DNA of 64,000 bases from Sphingobacteriales bacterium (GCA_016700115.1 CP064999.1:1240001-1304000), one strand, 5' to 3'; shown: positions 9,606-18,606, numbered from the stretch's first letter. Numbers and translations are program-made. The notes: a model not told the origin generated them from the sequence alone.

Positions 9606-10430
9606 ATGTTTCGGACGTTATTTCTCCAGAGCATAGCCGAAGACTGGGCATATAAATTATTGGTAGGCACCTATATAGACCGCCGCATGTACCCCGAAGG
9701 CTGCGACCCCAACTGTTTTGCCGGAATGATACAGGGAGCAAATAATGAAAGGGAATTGATAGAAGCCTATACCGGATTATTGCAAAAACGCATCGAGTTA
9801 GAACAGTTTGAAGCCGCCAAACAAGATTTAGATGCCGAACAGCGCGAGGCAGCACTAAAAGCCCTTATTGCCACCTATACCAAAGAAGGCAATGCCGACA
9901 GTGCATGGATTAAGCTGTACGAACTACCTTTGGATAGCGACGACAACATTGCTTTTTTCAACCTATATTTAGAGATTCTGGAAGGCATACAGCCCCCTGC
10001 CGGCAGTGGTAAAACCATGAGTGAACAAGAGCAAATGATACGTACTACCGCCAACAAAGCCAACAAAACTGTGGCAGCAATGGCAGAAGTGGTGATGAAC
10101 GCTTACTACAACAGCCTTTTTAATAAAAACGCGGACGGTGTTTTGCTAAAAGGCACTCCGGCACAGCAGCCTGCCGTCTTATGGAGTTTACTGCCAAATC
10201 CTACCAAACACCAACAGGTAACACTTAGCATTAAACAGGGTCTTTTGGCAGGGCAGCACAGAGCAGATGTTAGCATATACAATTTTAATGGTGCCTTGTT
10301 GCGGCAAGTTAAGGGCTTAAAAAACAACGAAACCATTTCGGTAGCCGACCTGCCAACAGGTATCTATATTTGTGTGTTGCATATAGGCAGCCAATACATA
10401 GGCAGCCAAAAATTGGTGATATTGCCGTAA
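9606..10430 (+). CDS. Module protein A4: divergent A remnant, helical segment plus T9SS tail
   Basis: The start MFRTLFLQSIAEDWAYKLLVGTYI aligns with the LLALLHC-x-DTEWAIRLLVGTY helical segment of A1-A3, so the beta-helix part is missing here too. The helical region is longer than in A3 (residues about 20-150, with QREAALKALIATYTKEG and AWIKLYELPLDSDDNIAFF). A T9SS tail follows (LLPNPTKHQQVTLSI, GIYICVLHIG, final KLVILP). No signal peptide is visible. The sequence upstream of the ATG resembles that before A3, consistent with a shared start context. It is probably a non-exported remnant or a re-purposed cytoplasmic protein; I cannot tell which. Confidence 0.6.
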   Translation: MFRTLFLQSIAEDWAYKLLVGTYIDRRMYPEGCDPNCFAGMIQGANNERELIEAYTGLLQKRIELEQFEAAKQDLDAEQREAALKALIATYTKEGNADSAWIKLYELPLDSDDNIAFFNLYLEILEGIQPPAGSGKTMSEQEQMIRTTANKANKTVAAMAEVVMNAYYNSLFNKNADGVLLKGTPAQQPAVLWSLLPNPTKHQQVTLSIKQGLLAGQHRADVSIYNFNGALLRQVKGLKNNETISVADLPTGIYICVLHIGSQYIGSQKLVILP

Positions 10431-10448
10431 ATCATTTTCTCACAAACC

Positions 10449-10490
10449 AACCCAAGACAAGGATGCGCTGCCGTATCCTTGTCTTGGGTT
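10449..10490 (+). terminator. Hairpin after A4
   Basis: AACCCAAGACAAGGAT pairs perfectly with ATCCTTGTCTTGGGTT across a 10-base loop. There is no T tract after it on the + strand, so it may act as an mRNA-stabilising structure rather than a terminator. Its position matches the hairpins after A1, A2 and A3. Confidence 0.5.
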
Positions 10491-10509
10491 ATTAAAAACA
10501 ACTACAAAA

Positions 10510-12081
10510 ATGAGAATACTACACGCAGCATATCTTGTGCTACATTTTTGCTTTTTAGCAGTTAAAGCCCAAACATCTTCATTTATATTTAATATAATTG
10601 AGCAAGAAGATACTTGTAATCAGGTTTCAACAAATATTAAGTGTGTAGAAAGCATATATATATCAGTTGGAGTATTAAATAGTGTTAATCAATATTCTGC
10701 CTTTTTTGTTAGGAGTATTAATGAAACGGGGCAGGTATTATGGACACACATATTAGAAGAAGGAACCTTTCACAGAGCTATTCACTTGGGAAATTCAATG
10801 AGTAAAACAACAGATAACCAATTAATAGTTGTTGGAGAAAAAGGAATCAATTCTTATGAAACACAAATAATATTGATTAAATTTTCCAATAATGGCTTTC
10901 CTGTCTGGACTAGAACTTATGAAGATACTGGTTGGAACTCATACTTGCAAGTAATGCCTCTGTTGAATAATGAATATTTGCTTGTGTATATATCTGAAAC
11001 CGAGTTTGGAAGCCAAGACCCAACCTATATAAACCTATTAAAAACTGATTCTATCGGAGAACCTATATGGCATCAGCACATAAGCCCTAATGCTACCCCT
11101 TTATACTCCGAGCAAACCCTTGACGGCGGGTTCATCATATCGGGCTATCAGTACAATGCCGCTACCGGCTACGATATGTATGTGGTTAAAACCAACGCCA
11201 ACGGTGAGGTAGAATGGGAAAAAACCTACGGCACTCCTCAAAATGACGGAGGCAGCAGGGCTGTTCAACGTTCTGACGGATTAATTATTTTAACCGGGGT
11301 TATACGGGGTGAGGTTACCACTAGTAAATTGTATTATGCGATTTTAAATCCCGCAAACGGCGATGTACTGTACAGCATAACACACCAAAAGTACGACAAG
11401 TACAGTCCCGGCAGTTCACCCTTACTGCTTTCTGACGACAGATTGGCGTTGGTGACGTTAAGTTACGGTCCTCCGCCTACATGGGAAGTCGCTTTTACCA
11501 TTTTCGACAATTCGGGATACATAGTTCAAGAAACCCCCATCAGCAGCGGCTTACCCGGCGAGGATTACATCCGCGACCTCGAACTTGCTCCCGATGGCGG
11601 GTTTATATTAGCAGGGTTTAATTATACCGTGCCGCAAAGCAGTTGGGTAGTAAAATTAGGACCCAATGGCGAGTACTGCGGGGTTGCCCCTTGTTTAGAT
11701 AGCTTGTTTGTAAACAGTGTATTACCTCCTGTGGCAGGAGGGCAGGGCAGCAAGCCGGTTGTTCAGGCGCAGGTGTATCCCAACCCCGTCAAAGGCAGTA
11801 CAACAATCACCTATTCCCTCCCCCCGCAGTTGCCCTTTGGCGTGGTGGAGCTGTATAATTTACAAGGGCAAAAGGTGTGGTATCAGGTGTTGCCGGCCGG
11901 CGGCTCGTCCCTAACCCCTTCTCCCCAAACCCAATCACCCCTAAATCCCCTGAAGGGGACTTTTACGCAGACCCTCGATTTATCGGGGCTGCCTCCGGGC
12001 ATGTACGTGTGGCGGCTGTCGTTGCCGGGCGGGTATGAACGGTATGAGAGTACAGGGAAGATTTTGGTAAGTGAAAAGTGA
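10510..12081 (+). CDS. Module protein B4: most divergent secreted beta-propeller-like T9SS cargo
   Basis: ATG 10510 opens a signal peptide (MRILHAAYLVLHFCFLAVKAQ). Repeated blade-like units follow (LDGGFIISGYQYNAATGYDM, NANGEVEWEKTYG, APDGGFILAGFNY). The T9SS tail is longer than in the other copies, with YPNPVKGSTTITYSLPPQLP, VVELYNLQGQKVW and a Pro/Ser/Thr-rich insertion (SLTPSPQTQSPLNPLKGTF) before LPPGMYVWRLSLP and GKILVSEK. The last residues lie in the 115-bp repeat shared with B3. The A gene expected downstream is absent, so the array ends here. Function unknown. Confidence 0.82.
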   Translation: MRILHAAYLVLHFCFLAVKAQTSSFIFNIIEQEDTCNQVSTNIKCVESIYISVGVLNSVNQYSAFFVRSINETGQVLWTHILEEGTFHRAIHLGNSMSKTTDNQLIVVGEKGINSYETQIILIKFSNNGFPVWTRTYEDTGWNSYLQVMPLLNNEYLLVYISETEFGSQDPTYINLLKTDSIGEPIWHQHISPNATPLYSEQTLDGGFIISGYQYNAATGYDMYVVKTNANGEVEWEKTYGTPQNDGGSRAVQRSDGLIILTGVIRGEVTTSKLYYAILNPANGDVLYSITHQKYDKYSPGSSPLLLSDDRLALVTLSYGPPPTWEVAFTIFDNSGYIVQETPISSGLPGEDYIRDLELAPDGGFILAGFNYTVPQSSWVVKLGPNGEYCGVAPCLDSLFVNSVLPPVAGGQGSKPVVQAQVYPNPVKGSTTITYSLPPQLPFGVVELYNLQGQKVWYQVLPAGGSSLTPSPQTQSPLNPLKGTFTQTLDLSGLPPGMYVWRLSLPGGYERYESTGKILVSEK

Positions 12082-12169
12082 AAAACTAAAAGTGAAAAGT
12101 GGCTGGCTTTAACCGATAGAAACTGCCTTGTTTTCAAACCTGTTGGTGTTGCAAACGTCAACAGGGTTT
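12055..12169. repeat. 115-bp direct repeat, copy 2 (B4 3' end)
   Basis: It matches 9403-9517 with one substitution, at an offset of 2652 bases. After it the sequence differs from the B3 copy (CTATCAGG versus GCAAGGAA), so the repeat ends at or just past the palindrome. Confidence 0.85.
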
Positions 12170-12639
12170 CCTATCAGGAAGTTCTGATACTTGTATCGGA
12201 AAAAGAAACAGTAGGAGCAAAAGAAGTATAACTGCTACCATATTACACCAATTGTTCGTGTTAAAAACTCACTGAAACTCTGCGGCTTACTTTGTGCCCT
12301 TTGCGGTAAAAAAACATTGCCACTCAGGTCAGTTAAGTGTCCGCAAGTCGTTGATTAAAATCCGTTTGTAACGAGAAGTTGGAATTCTTTTTCGGGATTG
12401 TAGTAGGTGTTGATTTTGAGTAAACAAACAACGGTAAGTTTTCCGGTTTATATAAACTTAATGTAAATTCTTATATAATTACCATCTGATTTTATCCCCA
12501 TTGAACATAATTAATCTAATACCATCCAATTTATTGCGAAACATCACTTAAGCCTTGCAAAATATGGGTTAAATTCCCAACCTCACTTTGTTCAGAAACA
12601 TATCAACACAGTGCCCCAGAAAATTGAACAAAAAATTTG
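12170..12639. other. Non-coding spacer between the module array and DUF5606
   Basis: No credible gene was found. The stretch lies where another A gene would be expected by the module pattern, but I see no A-family codons in it. It includes a phrase ending TTTGTGCCCTTTGCGG that resembles the last bases of the window (63980 on). Confidence 0.4.
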
Positions 12640-12647
12640 TAGCTTTG
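12640..12647 (+). promoter_or_regulatory. Candidate -7 promoter element before DUF5606
   Basis: TAGCTTTG fits the Bacteroidota TAnnTTTG consensus and lies 59 bases before the ATG. No TTG at the usual 17-23 base spacing is present; the nearest, at 12624, is too close. Confidence 0.45.
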
Positions 12648-12705
12648 CGGTATATTTAAGAGTATTGCCGGTACTATTATTACCTAAAAACTTCAAGTTG
12701 AAATT

Positions 12706-13182
12706 ATGAAATTTAAAGACATCATAGCCATCAGCAAATTGCCCGGGTTGTATGAAATGATTACTGCCAAAACCAATGGGGCAATTGTGCGCTCGCTTCA
12801 GGATGGTAAAACCCAGTTTGTTTCAAGCCGGATGCACAATTTTTCACCGCTGGATAAAATATCTGTTTATACCACCGACACCGACAGCGAATTGCTGGAA
12901 GTGGTCATTAAAAAGATACAAGAATACGAAGCTGCAAATGCCGGTGCTGTTTTGCCCTCTCACAAAGACAACCCCGATGTAATTCGAAATTTCTTAACCA
13001 CCGTTTTGCCCAATGCCGACCATTCCAGGATTTATGTCAGCGATATCCAAAAACTAATCCGATGGTACGAATTGTTAAAAACGATTGAACTGACCTTTGA
13101 AGAAGAGTCTAACTCTGCCATTCCTGAAAATTCCGAAACCAACCCTGAAACAACCAATCGGGAAGAAGTTGCTGAAGAATAA
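12706..13182 (+). CDS. DUF5606 domain-containing protein
   Basis: The N-terminus MKFKDIIAISKLPGLYEM and the following AIVRSLQDGKTQFVSS and KISVYTTD stretch match what I recall of the Bacteroidota DUF5606 family, whose role is unknown. Residues 1-135 are the folded part (a beta-rich region, then helices with IYVSDIQKLIRWYELL). The last 25 residues are an acidic, low-complexity tail rich in Glu, Asn and Thr. There is no signal peptide, so the protein is cytoplasmic. It is a single gene with a TAnnTTTG element upstream. The family call is fairly secure; no function can be given. Confidence 0.8.
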   Translation: MKFKDIIAISKLPGLYEMITAKTNGAIVRSLQDGKTQFVSSRMHNFSPLDKISVYTTDTDSELLEVVIKKIQEYEAANAGAVLPSHKDNPDVIRNFLTTVLPNADHSRIYVSDIQKLIRWYELLKTIELTFEEESNSAIPENSETNPETTNREEVAEE

Positions 13183-13324
13183 ATTTCAGGAACTCCAAAA
13201 AAGTGTTTCCATACTTACCCGTTTTTAGATTTTACAAATAAACAACTGCCGTTCTTCGCATCACCCAAGTAGCGGTTTTGCTATTTATTTGTTCTAAAAA
13301 AAACAAATTTCAATTAGGTCTATA

Positions 13325-13332
13325 TACCTTTG
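13325..13332 (+). promoter_or_regulatory. -7 promoter element that fixes the TrkH start
   Basis: TACCTTTG is a perfect TAnnTTTG match, placing transcription start near 13338. It lies inside the N-terminal extension that would follow from the upstream TTG at 13278, so the ATG at 13374 is the better start. No -33 TTG is seen at standard spacing. Confidence 0.55.
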
Positions 13333-13373
13333 CAATCTTATTTTGCTTTCAACTTCACCAATCTCCCTGTTCC

Positions 13374-15269
13374 ATGCCGGAGTGGTCTGCTTTTCCCGAA
13401 AAAGCCAAAAAACTTATCGCTCAATTCAGAAAGCTCATTACTCTTCTGGTAGATGCCACCTTGTTTTGGATTAGCCTGACGGCTTTGTTGCTGACAATTT
13501 ACGACATCGGGTTTACCAAACTTCCTGAAACCAAAGCACAGATTTTTACTGCTTATATCGTTTTTATTGCTATCTTTTTCGTTGCTTTCCTGTTTCGGAA
13601 TTTGGTGGCTTTTGTCGGAAAATCCTTTGTTTTTAAAGACAACTGGGGGCAGTTGGGTCTGTTGTTGCTCAGTTTTCTGTTTCTGATGGGAGTTCTGTTT
13701 TGGCCCGACTTATTTAAATCCTACCACAAAGATGTAGATGCCATGCTGACCAATGCTTTGATCTATATCATCATTATGCTGGTATTTATCGAAGAAGTGT
13801 CAAACCGCAGTGCAAATATTCAAATTTTGGCCGGCAATCCGGCCGTTATCTTCTCTATCAGTTTTGCGCTGATCATATTTATCGGCGCTTTGTTGCTCAT
13901 GCTTCCCAATGCTTCTACCGGTATTATGAGTACCACCGGAAACCGCCTCACCTTTGTAGATGCTTTTTTTACCGCAACAAGCGCTGTTTGCGTAACCGGG
14001 TTGGTGGTGGTTGATACCTCCAAAGATTTTACCCAATTAGGACAGGTAATTATCATGTTTTTGATTCAAATTGGCGGGTTAGGGATTATGACTTTTACCA
14101 ATTTCTTCGCCTATTTTTTCAAAGGAGCCTCCTCATTTCAAAACCAGCTTTTAGTCAAAGACCTGATCAACGCAGAACAGATTGGACAGGTATTTAAAAC
14201 CCTGATAAAAATCATTGTCGTTACTTTCAGCATCGAGTTGCTTGGCGCTGCTCTTATTTTTTTCAGTTTGGATGCCAATGTCATGCCTTCTCTGAATGAG
14301 CGTTTGTTTTTTTCTGTATTTCACGCAGTTTCCGCCTTTTGCAATGCAGGTTTTTCGACTTTTTCATCCGGACTATATGAGGAGCCTATCCGTTACAATT
14401 ACAATATCCATTTGATAGTCGCCATGCTCATCATTTTAGGTGGAATTGGTTTTGTCATACTGTTTGACTATTACACCTATCTCAAAAACATCCTTAAAGA
14501 TAAGTTTTACCGCTTAGTCAAATCTGAGCGATATTATTACAACCGCCCTGTGGTTTCGCTCAATACCAAAATTGTCGTTTATACTACATTGATACTGCTC
14601 GTAGTGGGAACATTGCTGTATGCTTTTTTCGAATACAACCACACTCTCTCCGAACATCCGGGTTGGTGGGGCAAGTTGGTTACTTCTTTTTTCGGGTCGG
14701 TAACTCCCCGGACTGCCGGATTTAATTCAGTGAATATGTCCTTACTTGCAGCCCCAACTATCATGATATACCTGTTGTTGATGTGGATTGGTGCTTCCCC
14801 CGGTTCAACAGGAGGAGGAATCAAAACAACGACTTTAGCCATAGGAACCCTGAATTTTATCAGTGTGGCAAGAGGTAAAAAACAAATTGAAATTGGCTGG
14901 AAGGAAGTTCCGGGCGAAGCCGTCCGGCGCTCATTTGCCATCATCGCCCTGTCCCTGATTGCCATCGGATTTTCAGTTTTTTTCGTTACTTATTTTGAAG
15001 AACATAACCAAAACATTTTGACTGTAAACAACAACGAAACCTTGGTGAATATTGCTTTCGAATGTTTCTCTGCCTTTAGTACCGTAGGGTTGAGCTTGGG
15101 CATTACCGCTAAACTGACCGCAGCAAGCAAAATTGTGCTGATTATCACTATGTTTGTTGGCAGGGTAGGAACATTGACTTTACTCATCGGGCTGGTAAAT
15201 CTCTTAATAACAACCCCATCTAAAAGCAATTTGTATCAATATCCCAAAGAGGAAATTTTTATATCTTAG
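13374..15269 (+). CDS. TrkH/KtrB-family potassium uptake protein, membrane subunit
   Basis: This is the ion-conducting subunit of a Trk/Ktr system. It moves K+ (or Na+-coupled K+) across the inner membrane and is gated by the partner protein encoded just downstream. From ATG 13374 it has 632 residues with many hydrophobic segments. Selectivity-loop-like motifs are visible, such as TSAVCVTGL (first pore loop) and SPGSTGGGIKTTT in the third, with SAFCNAGFS and FSAFSTVGLSLG in the others. Four pore loops are standard for the family. An N-terminal extra region with four or five membrane segments precedes the core, so the protein is longer than minimal KtrB (about 450 residues). The gene is 15 bases from the TrkA-type gene and probably co-transcribed with it. 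Confidence 0.92.
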   Translation: MPEWSAFPEKAKKLIAQFRKLITLLVDATLFWISLTALLLTIYDIGFTKLPETKAQIFTAYIVFIAIFFVAFLFRNLVAFVGKSFVFKDNWGQLGLLLLSFLFLMGVLFWPDLFKSYHKDVDAMLTNALIYIIIMLVFIEEVSNRSANIQILAGNPAVIFSISFALIIFIGALLLMLPNASTGIMSTTGNRLTFVDAFFTATSAVCVTGLVVVDTSKDFTQLGQVIIMFLIQIGGLGIMTFTNFFAYFFKGASSFQNQLLVKDLINAEQIGQVFKTLIKIIVVTFSIELLGAALIFFSLDANVMPSLNERLFFSVFHAVSAFCNAGFSTFSSGLYEEPIRYNYNIHLIVAMLIILGGIGFVILFDYYTYLKNILKDKFYRLVKSERYYYNRPVVSLNTKIVVYTTLILLVVGTLLYAFFEYNHTLSEHPGWWGKLVTSFFGSVTPRTAGFNSVNMSLLAAPTIMIYLLLMWIGASPGSTGGGIKTTTLAIGTLNFISVARGKKQIEIGWKEVPGEAVRRSFAIIALSLIAIGFSVFFVTYFEEHNQNILTVNNNETLVNIAFECFSAFSTVGLSLGITAKLTAASKIVLIITMFVGRVGTLTLLIGLVNLLITTPSKSNLYQYPKEEIFIS

Positions 15270-15284
15270 AAAACAAAGACGATC

Positions 15285-15974
15285 ATGAAATTCATCATAG
15301 TTGGATTAGGAAACTTTGGCGCATCGCTGGCACTCAAACTGACCGAAATGGGACACGAAGTCATAGGAGTGGATAATTCCATGGAAAAAGTATCCCTGCT
15401 TAGAGATTCCATTACCCATACCGTTTGCCTGGATTCAACTGATGCTCAGGCTGTTGGCACCCTTCCCTTGCGGGAAACCGATGTGGCTATTGTAGCTATT
15501 GGCGAAGATGTCGGCGCTTCCATAATGGCTACAGCCGTCTTAAAACAACTAAAAGTAAAACGGGTCATCGGAAGGGCAATATCCCCCCTGCATGAAACGG
15601 TATTGGGTGCAATGGGCATTACTGATGTAGTTCACCCGGAAGCCGAAACAGCAGAGCGGTTGGCCAAAAAATTAGACATCAAAGGCATCATTGACTCCTT
15701 CAACCTGACCGACCGCTATAATATCATCGAAGCTACCGTGCCTAACCGTTATGTCGGGCAAACCATTGGCGAGGTCAATTTCAGAAATAAATACAACGTG
15801 GTAATTTTGACCATCATCCGAAAAACAGAACAGAAAAACCTGCTCGGAGTGGTGCATCAGGTCAGTGAGGTCATAGGAGTTGCTGCCCCTGATATGCGGT
15901 TTGAACAGGACGACGTGCTGGTCTTGTTCGGCAATATCAAAGATATTCAGCGAATTCTTGCAGAAGATAACTGA
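15285..15974 (+). CDS. TrkA/KtrA-family potassium uptake regulatory subunit
   Basis: This cytoplasmic RCK protein binds nucleotide and gates the TrkH-type channel encoded immediately upstream. Residues 1-120 are a Rossmann-type RCK-N domain with the dinucleotide-binding motif GLGNFGASLA near residue 6, an acidic residue after the second strand (VIGVDNS), and AIVAIGEDVGAS further on. Residues about 145-225 form the RCK-C domain (RYVGQTIGEVNFRNKY, DDVLVLFGN). The length of 229 residues is typical of single-unit KtrA (about 220) rather than duplicated TrkA (about 450). It is in the same operon as the TrkH gene, with a 15-base gap. Confidence 0.92.
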   Translation: MKFIIVGLGNFGASLALKLTEMGHEVIGVDNSMEKVSLLRDSITHTVCLDSTDAQAVGTLPLRETDVAIVAIGEDVGASIMATAVLKQLKVKRVIGRAISPLHETVLGAMGITDVVHPEAETAERLAKKLDIKGIIDSFNLTDRYNIIEATVPNRYVGQTIGEVNFRNKYNVVILTIIRKTEQKNLLGVVHQVSEVIGVAAPDMRFEQDDVLVLFGNIKDIQRILAEDN

Positions 15975-16038
15975 CCTTACCCCCAAAATTGGGCAACCCG
16001 TGTAAGTATCTGTCAACTCACTACCCTAACTGTAAACG

Positions 16039-16069
16039 ATAACCGGCAAACTCCTCATTGCCCGGTTAT
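16039..16069. terminator. Possible bidirectional terminator between trkA and the TonB receptor
   Basis: ATAACCGG and CCGGTTAT form an inverted repeat with a partly paired inner part, between two convergent genes. There is no strong T run on either side, so termination is not certain. Confidence 0.4.
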
Positions 16070-16133
16070 TCTTCGCGTGAAGACAGGTTTTACCTACAAC
16101 TTTTTATAATCGAAGTATAAGGGTTTTTCACTT

Positions 16134-18491
16134 TTAACTCACAAACCTGATTTTTAAACCGGTATAGAAATTTCGTTCAGGCGAAGGGTTGTAGTAGCGT
16201 CTGCCGGGGGCATTCAGGTTGTGGAATGCGCTGTATTGTTGATGGAGGGCGTTGTTCACCCCGATATAAAGGTCTATCCACCAATGTTTAAATAATTTGT
16301 GTTGATAACCTATTTGTGCATTGAGCAGGTGGTATGCAGAAGCAAAGTCCGTATTGGCATTGTTGAGCGGCATTTTTGCAAAAAAGTTGTACGTAGTGTT
16401 TAGATACAACCCCATTCGAAAGGCGGCATTTCCGTTCAGGGTAACCGTTTGTGGAACAACGCCCGGAATATCATTGCCATTAAAGGACTCGGGCAATTCA
16501 TTGGTGTATCGTTTAAAATAAAAATTCTGAAGCGCTGCGCTTGCACCAAATTGCAGTAAATTAAATTTCCGGTCGGGATGATTGATAATCATGGCCTGAA
16601 GGGTGGCTTCGATACCACGGTGCAGCGTTTTACCGGCATTGTAATAAATGGCGGGCTGCCCTTGTCCCAGAATTTCGTTGCTGAGTTGTAGGTGATAGGC
16701 AGAAATATCGGCAGACAACCGGTTTTTAAAAACAGAAACACGAAGGCCAACTTCGTAATTCAACCCGCTTTCGGCTTTCAGGTCGCGGTTAAAGTCGCCG
16801 TTGGGCAAAAGGGTTTCTTCGGCGGCGGGTGGGGCAAACCCCCAACTGATGCTGCTATGTGCCGAAAGGTGGCGACCTATTTTTTTTACCAACCCTACCC
16901 GTGGCGAAAACACAGGGGTAAGGTTGTTTTGAATCGAAAAATTAAGCGAATCCGGACGGGTGGGCAGCAGTTGGTCAATACGATAGAAGTTTAGATTGTA
17001 ACTGCCACCAAGTGTCGCATAAAATTTTGCCGGAAGTTGGAGATAAGCCTGAGCAAACATAGAAATTTGCGATAAAAACAATTCGTTGTCTTCGCGCATC
17101 ATCCCGGGTATTCCCTGTAGATTCACATAGTCTTTTGATGCCAGAAAACTATGCAGCCATTCGGCACCTGCGGTCAGTTTCACATTCACCTGCCCTTTAT
17201 CAGGGGATTGATAATGGGTTTCCGTTCGAAGGTTAAAGCCACTTCCTCCTTCGCGCTTAATGCCGCTGTTGAAGGCGTTTGTTCCGTATGGATTGTCTTT
17301 TACTTCGTAATAAACCGATGCTGAGCTGAGGTTATTCCATCGGTTGTTAAAACGGTATTGTTGCGAAACTCCGGCAATCAACCTTTGCTTATCAACTTTT
17401 GCATCGAGGTCTTTAGACATTCCTCCATATTGACGCGGGTTGTCTGACAGGGAAGTACTGTCAATATTTCCAGAAATCTGAAAGTTTACATCGGCATAGA
17501 GCGCCATCAGGGTAAGACTTCTTTTTTCGTCGGGATACCACCGTGCGATCAGGTTGATGCCATTAAACAGGTGATTTTCGTGTTCTCTGTATCCATCCCA
17601 ACTGCGATGGGTATATCCGGCCACTAACTCTGCGTTTTCTCCGGCAGTTTTTACAATTGCCGAATATTGCCGCAGTTTACAATTGCCAAGCAGGATATTA
17701 GTTTGAGCCTGAGTTTGGAAGGGCACAACATTCGCACTATTAAACAACAACACCCCCCCTGTCCCTGCACCATAAAGACTGCTTGCCGGGCCTTTTATCA
17801 CTTCAACCCCTTCCAAAAGGGCGAGGTCAATATTGTTGATGGGGTTTTCACCAACAGCATCGGTGATGGGAATACCATTGAGGTACATTTTAATATTGCG
17901 CATTCCGAATGGTGAACGCAATAAGCTGCCCCGCATCGAAATACGGTAACTGCCCATCGAGCGTTGCTCCATTTTTACCCCCGGCACATTGTTAAACGCC
18001 TGAACAAAAGAAACCCCATCCCCTTGTTGCAGGCTTTTTGCAGATATCCTCGCTACGGCAGCAGGCGTTTCAATCAGTTTTTGCCCGGGTTGAAAAGCGG
18101 TAACGGTAACCTCCCCAAGCTGTTCGGTGTTGGGTAACAATAATATCCGAACGCTGATGTTTTCCCCTTTTGCCGGCAGGAGAACTTCCTGTGCAACAAA
18201 TCCCGTAAAAGAAATGCGTAATGAAACATCGCCGGGTAAGGAGGCAACTGAAAATCTGCCTTCCGAATCTGTAACAGTTCCGGTGCCTGAAGGGATAGAA
18301 ACCACATTGGCTCCGGTCAAAGGTTCAAATGTTTGTGCGTGCCGAACGCTGCCTTCTACCGTTTGTCCCTGAGCCTTTTGAGGTAAGGCGACCAAATGGA
18401 CAACCCATACTGCCCAAAATATGAAAAACAGCTTTAGAATACCCTCATTATCAAACAGAAATTTCAGATTAACCCGCATAGATACGTGCAT
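16134..18491 (-). CDS. TonB-dependent receptor with carboxypeptidase-like N-terminal domain
   Basis: This is an outer-membrane transporter for a scarce ligand, energised by TonB; the ligand (siderophore, metal or other) cannot be told. The 785-residue protein has an N-terminal membrane/signal segment (LKLFFIFWAVWVVHLVALP), a CarboxypepD_reg-like domain at residues about 45-120 (TGANVVSIPSGTGTVTDSEG, LRISFTGFVAQ), and a plug domain at about 130-250 (ETPAAVARISAKSLQQ, NNVPGVKMEQRSMGSYRISM, VEVIKGPASSLYGAGTGGV). A 22-strand-type barrel ends in an aromatic-rich strand (ERNFYTGLKIRFV). It stands alone, convergent with trkA and divergent from recF. The divergent spacer carries a candidate minus-strand promoter. 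Confidence 0.9.
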   Translation of the reverse strand: MHVSMRVNLKFLFDNEGILKLFFIFWAVWVVHLVALPQKAQGQTVEGSVRHAQTFEPLTGANVVSIPSGTGTVTDSEGRFSVASLPGDVSLRISFTGFVAQEVLLPAKGENISVRILLLPNTEQLGEVTVTAFQPGQKLIETPAAVARISAKSLQQGDGVSFVQAFNNVPGVKMEQRSMGSYRISMRGSLLRSPFGMRNIKMYLNGIPITDAVGENPINNIDLALLEGVEVIKGPASSLYGAGTGGVLLFNSANVVPFQTQAQTNILLGNCKLRQYSAIVKTAGENAELVAGYTHRSWDGYREHENHLFNGINLIARWYPDEKRSLTLMALYADVNFQISGNIDSTSLSDNPRQYGGMSKDLDAKVDKQRLIAGVSQQYRFNNRWNNLSSASVYYEVKDNPYGTNAFNSGIKREGGSGFNLRTETHYQSPDKGQVNVKLTAGAEWLHSFLASKDYVNLQGIPGMMREDNELFLSQISMFAQAYLQLPAKFYATLGGSYNLNFYRIDQLLPTRPDSLNFSIQNNLTPVFSPRVGLVKKIGRHLSAHSSISWGFAPPAAEETLLPNGDFNRDLKAESGLNYEVGLRVSVFKNRLSADISAYHLQLSNEILGQGQPAIYYNAGKTLHRGIEATLQAMIINHPDRKFNLLQFGASAALQNFYFKRYTNELPESFNGNDIPGVVPQTVTLNGNAAFRMGLYLNTTYNFFAKMPLNNANTDFASAYHLLNAQIGYQHKLFKHWWIDLYIGVNNALHQQYSAFHNLNAPGRRYYNPSPERNFYTGLKIRFVS

Positions 18492-18518
18492 TTATGCCGA
18501 TTTTAGTAATTTGATTTG

Positions 18519-18526
18519 TAAATTTG
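18519..18526 (+). promoter_or_regulatory. Candidate -7 element for recF
   Basis: TAAATTTG matches TAnnTTTG in the divergent spacer, 98 bases before the recF start. No TTG lies 19 bases upstream. Confidence 0.4.
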
Positions 18527-18606
18527 CAGTTCCTTGTATTATTAGCGTCAAACCAATTTCAATTTATTGCATCAGACAAGTAAAAAAACGCAAAACCCCT
18601 ACGGCT

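Noticed and set aside
9999..10200. GKT-containing stretch in A4 (PPAGSGKTMSEQEQ) as a nucleotide-binding loop
   Set aside because: The same position in A1-A3 has GSGKSDV/GNGKTSE-type Gly/Ser linkers between the helical part and the T9SS tail; no other ATPase motif is present.
13278..13373. TTG-initiated N-terminal extension of TrkH
   Set aside because: A perfect TAnnTTTG element at 13325 lies inside the extension, and ATG 13374 gives a normal start.
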